64,000 nt of DNA, taken from contig NZ_ANNU01000019.1 of NCBI RefSeq assembly GCF_000346615.1, positions 62,001-126,000 of the forward strand, given 5' to 3'. Below are positions 60,827-64,000 of the stretch, piece after piece (position 1 is the first letter of the stretch; each line of letters begins with the position of its first letter). Below the pieces are notes generated by a model. That model had not been told where the DNA came from and made no database searches. It saw only the letters and a list, made by a program, of their open reading frames with translations. The position numbers and the translations under genes were made by a program. Origin of the DNA: Nafulsella turpanensis ZLM-10 (GTDB taxonomy: Bacteria > Bacteroidota > Bacteroidia > Cytophagales > Cyclobacteriaceae).

Positions 60827-62551
60827 TTACTCATAGGCATGAATTCCCTGTTTATACCGCTTTAGCAGCTCAGCATTGGTTTTGCTGTCTGTTTCTACTT
60901 CCAGCAGTTTTGGACCGCCCTCTTCCGACAGGAAATCTGGTAAAGCAGTCTCCAGTGCTTCTCTACTGCTGCAATGGAAATATTGCAGGCCAAACTCCCG
61001 CGCGGTGGCGGCGGCTGTAAGGGGTTGCCGGGTCTCGAAATATTCTTCCAACTCCGGCTGCTCGCCTGGTCCTTTTATAAGTCTGAAAATGCCACCGGCA
61101 TGGTTGTTTAGCACCATAATCCGGAGGTTAGGAGGGAGGTAATTATTCCAGAGGGCATTACGGTCATAGAAAAAGGCCATATCGCCGGTTATAAGCAGGT
61201 GCAGGCTTTTATCTGCCAGGGCAGCGCCAAGAGCCGTGCTGGTGCTGCCGTCGATGCCACTGGTGCCGCGGTTCGCCAGCACCTCAATATTTTTTTGTGA
61301 GGTGTAAAGCCCTATAAAATTAGCATAACGTACGGCGGTACTGTTGGCCAGGTGCAGTTTATAATGCGGCGGAAGCTGGCCCAGGCAAAGCTGAACGGCA
61401 TGAAATTCCCCCCAGTTTTCGGTTGGCTGGAAAAAAGCCGCAGCGGCCTTTTCGCTTTTTTCCTGATGCGAAAACCATTCCTGGCGGTACACTTTCTGTT
61501 CCTTCACTCTTTCTTCTGCCTTTATGCCCCGGTTGTTCAGCTCCATAAAAAACCGGGCAGGTTCCATCGGAATAATCCTGCTAAGGCTTTGGAAGGTATC
61601 GGCCACCTCGCCGGCTGGTTGCAGGTGCCAGTGTGCCTTTGGCTGGTACTTCCGTAAGAATAACTTCAGGTTTTTACTAATGACAGACTTCCCAAAAGTT
61701 ATCAGCAGCTCTGGCTGAAGCGCTTCCAGCTCCGGCTCATTGCTCCGGCTCAAAAAGCTATCCTGCAGGCGGATGGCACTTTCAATTCCATGCAGGTTGC
61801 TGATGATATCTGCCACCACAGGAATCTTCTGTACGCGGGCGGTTTGCTGCAGTTGTTTCAATAATACTGCATCCGGCTGCTGTTGTCCGCCTACAATAAG
61901 CTTCCGGCCAAAGCTCTTCCATTCCAGCTCCAGCTGGCTCCATTGCTCATTACTTAAAGAGGAGGCAGGAGCCCAGTTTTCAATGGTTCTGATTTCTTCC
62001 GAATAGTACCAGCGCTCTCCTTCTGCCGGGTAGAAGGGTTCCCGAAGAGGGATGTTAATATGTACAGGCCCGGCAGGGAACTGGCGGCTAAGGTTAATGG
62101 CTTCGTTAAGGCTGCGGTTTACCTGCCACTGGGCATCGGGGTGGCGAAGGTCGGCGGGCAACTGCCAGGCTTTTTTGGCATGGGCACCATAAATATTTTG
62201 CTGGCGGATGGTTTGTCCGTCGAGCTGGTCAATCCATTCAGGAGGGCGGTCGGCTGTAAGTACCAGCAGGGGAATTTGCTGGAAAAAGGCTTCGGCTACT
62301 GCCGGGGCATAGTTATAGGCGGCAGTGCCGGAGGTGCAAATCAGTACCACGGGCTGCTTTAGTTGCTGGGCCATTCCAAGGGCGATAAAAGCTGCGGAGC
62401 GTTCGTCGCTTATGGTTCGGGTGCGGATGTGTGGGTGCCGAGTAAATGCCAGCGTGAGGGGGGCGTTACGGGAACCCGGAGAAAGAATGGCTTCCTTAAT
62501 GCCCTGCTGTGCACAAAGTGCGGCTATATCGTTAACAGACTGTAAAATCAA
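60827..62551 (-). CDS. menD: 2-Succinyl-5-enolpyruvyl-6-hydroxy-3-cyclohexene-1-carboxylate synthase
   Basis: MenD is the thiamine-diphosphate enzyme that adds 2-oxoglutarate to isochorismate. The 574-residue protein has the catalytic glutamate in 'RTISDERSAAFIALGMA', 'SPGSRNAPLTLAF', 'CTSGTAAYNYAPAVAEA', and the ThDP-binding motif 'LLITGDMAFFYDRNALWNN' ending 'IMVLNNHAGGIF'. It heads the local menD-menB-menE group. menF, menC, menH and menA are not in the window. Confidence 0.97.
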   Translation of the reverse strand: MILQSVNDIAALCAQQGIKEAILSPGSRNAPLTLAFTRHPHIRTRTISDERSAAFIALGMAQQLKQPVVLICTSGTAAYNYAPAVAEAFFQQIPLLVLTADRPPEWIDQLDGQTIRQQNIYGAHAKKAWQLPADLRHPDAQWQVNRSLNEAINLSRQFPAGPVHINIPLREPFYPAEGERWYYSEEIRTIENWAPASSLSNEQWSQLELEWKSFGRKLIVGGQQQPDAVLLKQLQQTARVQKIPVVADIISNLHGIESAIRLQDSFLSRSNEPELEALQPELLITFGKSVISKNLKLFLRKYQPKAHWHLQPAGEVADTFQSLSRIIPMEPARFFMELNNRGIKAEERVKEQKVYRQEWFSHQEKSEKAAAAFFQPTENWGEFHAVQLCLGQLPPHYKLHLANSTAVRYANFIGLYTSQKNIEVLANRGTSGIDGSTSTALGAALADKSLHLLITGDMAFFYDRNALWNNYLPPNLRIMVLNNHAGGIFRLIKGPGEQPELEEYFETRQPLTAAATAREFGLQYFHCSSREALETALPDFLSEEGGPKLLEVETDSKTNAELLKRYKQGIHAYE

Positions 62552-62891
62552 AGGCGTAAAAAATTATCTAAAACAAATATCGGCTATGCAGGCCAATATT
62601 AAAAATTGGTCTGCTAAATCTATTCCCGAGCCATAGCCAAAAAAAAGCCGGTGGTAAACCGGCTATGTTTTATTAAATTTATCTCCATGCAATGGGTGGG
62701 GGAGCGGAAGAAGTGAGTTCATGAAGGATAAAAGCTTTCAGGGTATCTGCTAATAATGCTCATTCAAATAATCAACAGGTTGCTTTAGTCTCCTGCATCC
62801 CCTAGGAATAAGAGCCATTGATGAACACTTCGTCTCCAGCTTCCTGGCTCTTCAATCTATTATCTGTTATTTCAGATCTCCCACCTTTACC
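62552..62891. other. Intergenic region upstream of menD
   Basis: These 340 bases hold the terminator of the ArsC-like gene (62639-62666) and presumably the menD promoter. No exact TAnnTTTG box was seen on the minus strand. No gene is present. Confidence 0.4.
62639..62666 (-). terminator. Rho-independent terminator of the ArsC-like gene
   Basis: AGCCGGT (62646-62652) and ACCGGCT (62658-62664) form a perfect 7-bp stem around GGTAA. On the minus strand it runs into a T-tract (62638-62645). Confidence 0.8.
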
Positions 62892-63281
62892 TTAAACCTG
62901 GAAATCATTGAACCCATGTGTTGGGTCAAGGTCCAAAACCCGTGAAGGAGTATCGACAATCATACCGCGGTCGCCCAGGAACACGATAGGTGTATAGAGC
63001 ATCTCCGGGTTGGCCACTAAGGCTTTTAACCACTCTTCTTCGCTCAACTCCACATCACTAAACTTTTCTTTATAAGTAGTAGAGCCTTTATCGACCAGGT
63101 CTTGCGCCCGTCTGCCCAGCTTATCCAGCATTTCTATCAGCTGCCGGGAGTTTGGCATATTTTTTCTTACATCTATATCATTAATATGCTCCGTAAGCTG
63201 CTTCACTAAATTATAGGTATTCTTATCGCGCTTCACATCCGGATTCCAGTATATGATCGCTTCTCTTTTATTATATTCCAT
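62892..63281 (-). CDS. ArsC/Spx-like thioredoxin-fold protein lacking all cysteines
   Basis: A 129-residue protein with the ArsC/Spx layout: N-terminal strand 'EAIIYWNPDVKRDKNTYNLV' where the catalytic CxxS loop is expected, a central helix pair 'PNSRQLIEMLDKLGRRAQDL', 'TYKEKFSDVELSEEEWLKAL', and 'PEMLYTPIVFLGDRGMIVDT' (corresponding to the 'P.Ll.RPIv..g....vGrp' end). There is no cysteine anywhere in the protein, so it cannot act as an arsenate reductase or redox switch. It may be a regulatory or structural member. Its neighbour is a histidine phosphatase on the same strand, 61 bases upstream. Confidence 0.65.
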   Translation of the reverse strand: MEYNKREAIIYWNPDVKRDKNTYNLVKQLTEHINDIDVRKNMPNSRQLIEMLDKLGRRAQDLVDKGSTTYKEKFSDVELSEEEWLKALVANPEMLYTPIVFLGDRGMIVDTPSRVLDLDPTHGFNDFQV

Positions 63282-63342
63282 ACAGTCATTTCAATTTTAC
63301 TTGTATACGAAAAACGGTACAGAAGTTGAATTGTTTAGGGCC

Positions 63343-63972
63343 TTAAGCAGGGCCGCTTCCGTTCAGGTGGAGCAGATTGTTGTAATCGTCCAGCACAAAC
63401 ATGCTTCCGGTATAAGTGAGTTTGTAGAGAGAAGTATTATGGTGCTCAAAAATATCCATTTCCGATAGCGGGTAGTTGAGCATCAGGCAGAGCAGTATCC
63501 GCATGGCCCTGCCGTGCATACAAATAAGGATATTCTCTGCTTTCTCTTCCCGGGTTAAATAGTCCAGTACCAGCTTTTGTCGCTCCTGTACCTGCAGGGG
63601 ACTTTCTCCACCTTCAATCATTACATGCAATTCTCCACTTTGCCAGGCCTTCACCACCTTCATATACTCATCGTGGTCTTCTGCAGTAGAGGTTTTTCCT
63701 TCCTTTATTCCCCAGTTAATCTCATTGAGCCCTTCAAACTGTATATGCGGAATGCCGGCCTCTATAAAGCGTGCCACCGTCTGATGGGTTCTGATAAGTG
63801 CGGAGGTATATACCCGCTCGAAAGGATGCTCACGATAGAAGTTCCATAACTGCTCCGCCTGCCATCGGCCGGTATCGTTAAGCGGAGCATCAATGCCGCT
63901 GCCCTGTACAATTCCGTTTTTATTGTATTCGGTTTGTCCGTGCCTGAACAGAAATATTTTTTTGCTTTTCAA
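63343..63972 (-). CDS. Histidine phosphatase family protein (phosphoglycerate mutase-like)
   Basis: A 209-residue cytoplasmic phosphatase of the GpmB/CobC type. The phosphohistidine motif is R10-H11-G12 ('FLFRHGQTEYNKNGIVQG'), followed by 'PLNDTGRWQAEQL', 'VYTSALIRTHQTVARFI' (second Arg), a catalytic glutamate region 'LNEINWGIKEGKTS' and 'ILICMHGRAMRILLC' (second His). The substrate is unknown. It is likely in an operon with the downstream ArsC-like gene. Confidence 0.88.
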   Translation of the reverse strand: MKSKKIFLFRHGQTEYNKNGIVQGSGIDAPLNDTGRWQAEQLWNFYREHPFERVYTSALIRTHQTVARFIEAGIPHIQFEGLNEINWGIKEGKTSTAEDHDEYMKVVKAWQSGELHVMIEGGESPLQVQERQKLVLDYLTREEKAENILICMHGRAMRILLCLMLNYPLSEMDIFEHHNTSLYKLTYTGSMFVLDDYNNLLHLNGSGPA

Positions 63973-64000
63973 TTTTGCCTTAATTTTACACTCCCTGCCG

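Noticed and set aside
1-64000. CRISPR arrays, toxin-antitoxin or other defence systems
   Set aside because: No spaced direct repeats of CRISPR size and no recognisable defence genes were found in the window.

Overview
The window is chromosomal DNA of a Bacteroidota bacterium, most likely of the order Cytophagales. The evidence is two SusC/SusD outer-membrane pairs, a DUF4249 lipoprotein next to a TonB receptor, a type IX secretion (T9SS) cargo with a C-terminal sorting domain, a PorE-like OmpA protein, menaquinone genes, and several promoters with the Bacteroidota -7 box TAnnTTTG. No phage, plasmid, CRISPR or complete insertion sequence was seen. The species cannot be named from the sequence.

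Layout. 1-11 kb: end of an SF1 helicase, a GNAT acetyltransferase, proA, a PepSY-like secreted protein, an NTF2-like protein, a methyltransferase, a DUF4924 protein, lepA, folD, queE and the PorE-like protein. 11-32 kb is the accessory, envelope-facing part. It holds a palindrome-dense intergenic element, a SusC-SusD-Ig lipoprotein operon, a TonB receptor coupled to a DUF4249 lipoprotein, a large BNR-repeat T9SS cargo, and a second SusC-SusD pair whose upstream region is paralogous to that of the first. 32-44.7 kb: hldD, queD, lpxB, tig-clpP-clpX, tRNA-Leu(UAG), bifunctional rel, a Fur/PerR-family regulator with a 7-1-7 palindrome at its own promoter, and purA. 44.7-50.3 kb is an amino-acid block: asnA, phenylalanine 4-hydroxylase, and hisH-hisA-hisF-hisIE. 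50.3-64 kb: recQ, heme oxygenase, DUF3817, a TcmP-like protein, a LexA-like self-cleaving repressor, two histidine phosphatases, DUF2141, menE-menB-menD, and a cysteine-less ArsC-like protein.

The most interesting structure is in the amino-acid block. Upstream of asnA there are two short reading frames in series, each with six Asn codons and each followed by a Rho-independent terminator hairpin. Upstream of the phenylalanine hydroxylase gene, whose product makes tyrosine, there is a 29-codon frame with five consecutive Tyr codons, again followed by a terminator. Upstream segments that can pair with the terminator arms and so act as antiterminators can be found for all three. I read this as three ribosome-stalling transcription attenuators, two of them in series for asparagine. 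All three are inferred from sequence only.

Other unusual points: 7-bp-period direct repeats next to rel, hisF and the hisIE start codon; a TTG start for trigger factor; a 15-bp perfect inverted repeat between menB and menE; and dispersed REP-like repeats in three intergenic regions.
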